Source of the DNA: JADKBO01 sp965230345
GTDB taxonomy: Bacteria > Bacteroidota > Bacteroidia > Chitinophagales > Saprospiraceae
DNA length: 64,000 nucleotides
Direction of reading: 5' to 3'
Assembly (NCBI GenBank): GCA_965230345.1
Contig: CBDDKR010000002.1
Coordinates: forward strand, 2,790,001 to 2,854,000
Part shown: positions 62,542 to 64,000 of the stretch, piece after piece
Layout of the letters: every line of letters begins with the position of its first letter
Position numbering within the stretch: position 1 is the stretch's first letter
Translations under genes and position numbers: made by a program
Notes under the pieces: generated by a model
Database searches by the model: none
The model's input: only the letters and a program-made list of their open reading frames with translations
What the model was told of the DNA's origin: nothing

Positions 62542-64000
62542 ATGGGAACAACAGTATTTAAAAGTAACTCTGATATAAATAGAATAATGCTCATGATGGA
62601 TAAATTGAATTTTACATGGCGCTACCTGTTTTTGATCTTAGCAATGATTGGTATTTCGACCATTTCTAATGCTACGCATATTGTTGGAGGAGATATGACC
62701 TATAGAAAAATAGGCCCCAATCTATTTGAAATAACATTAGAACTTCGAAGAGACTGTAACCTTGGAGCACCGAATGCACAATTTGATGACCCCGCATCTA
62801 TCGGAATATTTTCATCCTTGGGAGCATTACAGTTTGGATTAGGTGAAAATGGTCAATTACTAATTCCATATAATGATAGTGATACATTAAATAATGTGAT
62901 AGAAAGTGATTGTGGTTTTGAGGGGACTCAAGTTTGCGTTGAAGAGTTTAAATATGTAAAAGAATTGTACTTGCCTAGGAGATCTGGAGGGTACGTTCTT
63001 GCTTACCAAAGGTGTTGTAGAAATGGCTCACTTAATAATGTTGATACACCATTGGAAACAGGAGCAACATATTGGGTAGTTATTCCTGAATCTGCGTTTG
63101 ATGAAGATAATGACTCACCTAGTTTTAATCAATGGCCTCCTGTATATATTTGTGCGAATGAACCCATAAACTTTGACCATTCTGCGATGGATACTGATGG
63201 AGATTCTTTGGTTTATAGTTTATGTGTACCTCAACATGGTGGAACATTATTAAATCCTATGCCTCAGCCACCTGGCCCACCACCATATTTAGATATTGAG
63301 TGGCAAGATCCGTACGATTTGAATAATTTGTTGGGAGGTGTACCACTGGAAATTGATTCACGTACAGGAGTAATTACTGGAACTCCAAATACGGTTGGAC
63401 AATTCTTAGTAGGTGTTTGTGTTGAAGAATATCGTAATGGCGTATTAATAGGAAAGGTAAATAGAGATTTTCAATACAATGTAAGAGTTTGTAGTGATCC
63501 TCCTATGGCAGATTTTGATGCTCCAACGACAAATTGTGATGGGCTAACTATTCCATTTACCAATACATCATCATCAGCTACGAAATACGAATGGCATTTT
63601 GATTATCCTAATATTTCTCCTGCTTTTACCTCGGATGAAGAAAACCCAACTTTTACGTTTCCAACATCCGGTCAGTACGATGTTTTTCTAAAGGTTATTC
63701 GGGGAACGGATCAGTGTGACGATTCTATAGTAAAGACGATAAGTGTTTTTGATGCTGAATTTATGGTAGACTTTGTGACAACCCTAAATACATGTGAAGA
63801 TGAAGATATTGTAAATTATACCTTTAATGATGTTTCTACTATTGACGTTGCCGGTGTAGTAGTCGATCAGTGGAATTGGACGATTGAACAAAATGGAATG
63901 GTGCAAATGCTTTCCGGAAATCCATTGTCTGTTGATTTATCTCCTGGCGATTTCAAAGTGACATTAGATGTAGGAGCTTCTAATGGATGTTTGGGGCAGT
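62542..64000 (+). CDS. PKD-domain surface protein, N-terminal part, runs off the window
   Basis: The frame is open from 62542 to the last base (486 codons) with no stop, so the protein is incomplete. Several ATGs are possible (62542, 62587, 62593, 62596); the signal-like core YLFLILAMIGISTISNATH follows the later ones, so 62593 or 62596 may be right. After HIVGGDMTYRKIGPNLFEI, a start typical of large Bacteroidota adhesins, come Cys-rich beta segments and PKD units (YEWHFDYPNISPAF, QWNWTIEQNG). A C-terminal sorting domain is expected beyond the edge. It is 7 bases after the PorE-like gene. Confidence 0.75.
   Translation, partial: MGTTVFKSNSDINRIMLMMDKLNFTWRYLFLILAMIGISTISNATHIVGGDMTYRKIGPNLFEITLELRRDCNLGAPNAQFDDPASIGIFSSLGALQFGLGENGQLLIPYNDSDTLNNVIESDCGFEGTQVCVEEFKYVKELYLPRRSGGYVLAYQRCCRNGSLNNVDTPLETGATYWVVIPESAFDEDNDSPSFNQWPPVYICANEPINFDHSAMDTDGDSLVYSLCVPQHGGTLLNPMPQPPGPPPYLDIEWQDPYDLNNLLGGVPLEIDSRTGVITGTPNTVGQFLVGVCVEEYRNGVLIGKVNRDFQYNVRVCSDPPMADFDAPTTNCDGLTIPFTNTSSSATKYEWHFDYPNISPAFTSDEENPTFTFPTSGQYDVFLKVIRGTDQCDDSIVKTISVFDAEFMVDFVTTLNTCEDEDIVNYTFNDVSTIDVAGVVVDQWNWTIEQNGMVQMLSGNPLSVDLSPGDFKVTLDVGASNGCLGQ

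Noticed and set aside
1..64000. tRNA, rRNA, CRISPR, transposase or phage genes
   Set aside because: None was seen on reading both strands; the window is core genome with surface-protein cassettes.

Overview
This AT-rich 64 kb window reads as a chromosome segment of a free-living member of the Bacteroidota, probably near the Saprospiria or a related marine lineage. The evidence is seen in the sequence. Many genes have the Bacteroidota -7 promoter box (TAnnTTTG) in place of a -10 box. There are type IX secretion (T9SS) cargo proteins with type A and type B C-terminal sorting domains, PorP/SprF-like outer-membrane proteins, a Bat aerotolerance operon, and a long signal peptidase I. No rRNA, tRNA, CRISPR array, insertion sequence or prophage was seen. 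Most of the window is ordinary core genome.

Layout. 1-6.2 kb: end of a FAD-dependent dehydrogenase, a pyrophosphatase-like lipoprotein, an MsrB-MsrA fusion, a membrane acyltransferase, a UPF0158 protein, then a leftward trio (BatE-like, DJ-1/PfpI lipoprotein, class III aminotransferase). 6.2-8.2 kb: a decayed GNAT acetyltransferase and a leftward ECF sigma / anti-sigma / sensor operon. 8.3-15 kb: propeller protein, DUF1684 lipoprotein and BtuF-like protein facing a leftward group of DUF4348-like lipoprotein, phosphopantetheinyl transferase, signal peptidase I and GH3 enzyme. 15-24.3 kb: small membrane proteins, DUF4920 lipoprotein, KirBac channel, NtrC/NtrX-type regulator, NhaC antiporter and two T9SS cargo proteins, one an M14 carboxypeptidase. 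24.7-29.2 kb: ridA-queE, then a tight operon hemC, degenerate exonuclease, hemD, gmhA, gmhB-like. 29.1-31.3 kb: PAP2, DUF3307 and SatD-family genes downstream of three evenly spaced palindromes. 31.4-38.2 kb: the Bat operon (moxR to batC). 38.3-46.3 kb: a cell-surface cassette (PorP/SprF, M43 metalloprotease, 1290-residue PKD protein) and a DUF7619 cargo protein. 46.4-58.9 kb: radical SAM protein, rRNA methyltransferase, hemE, accD, topA, an unannotated 53-codon gene with its own terminator, nnrD and a CoA transferase. 59-64 kb: a second surface cassette (PorP/SprF, PorE-like OmpA protein, PKD protein running off the end).

How the genes work together. hemC, hemD and hemE give three successive steps of tetrapyrrole synthesis. 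gmhA and the gmhB-like gene act on heptose phosphates for the outer envelope. The Bat genes form a MoxR ATPase / VWA membrane complex. The two PorP-led cassettes look like T9SS export or anchoring partners with their surface cargo.

Most worth a second look: the three 22-bp palindromes at exact 28-bp spacing over the satD promoter; a DnaQ-like protein in the hem operon that has lost three catalytic residues; a pyrophosphatase-like lipoprotein lacking the catalytic aspartates; a sigma-54-type activator with GSFTSA instead of GAFTGA and no Fis helix-turn-helix; the small gene at 55.5-55.7 kb; and two genes whose -7 box lies four bases before the ATG, which predicts leaderless mRNAs. All functional statements rest on reading the sequence and on memory of the families; no database search was run.
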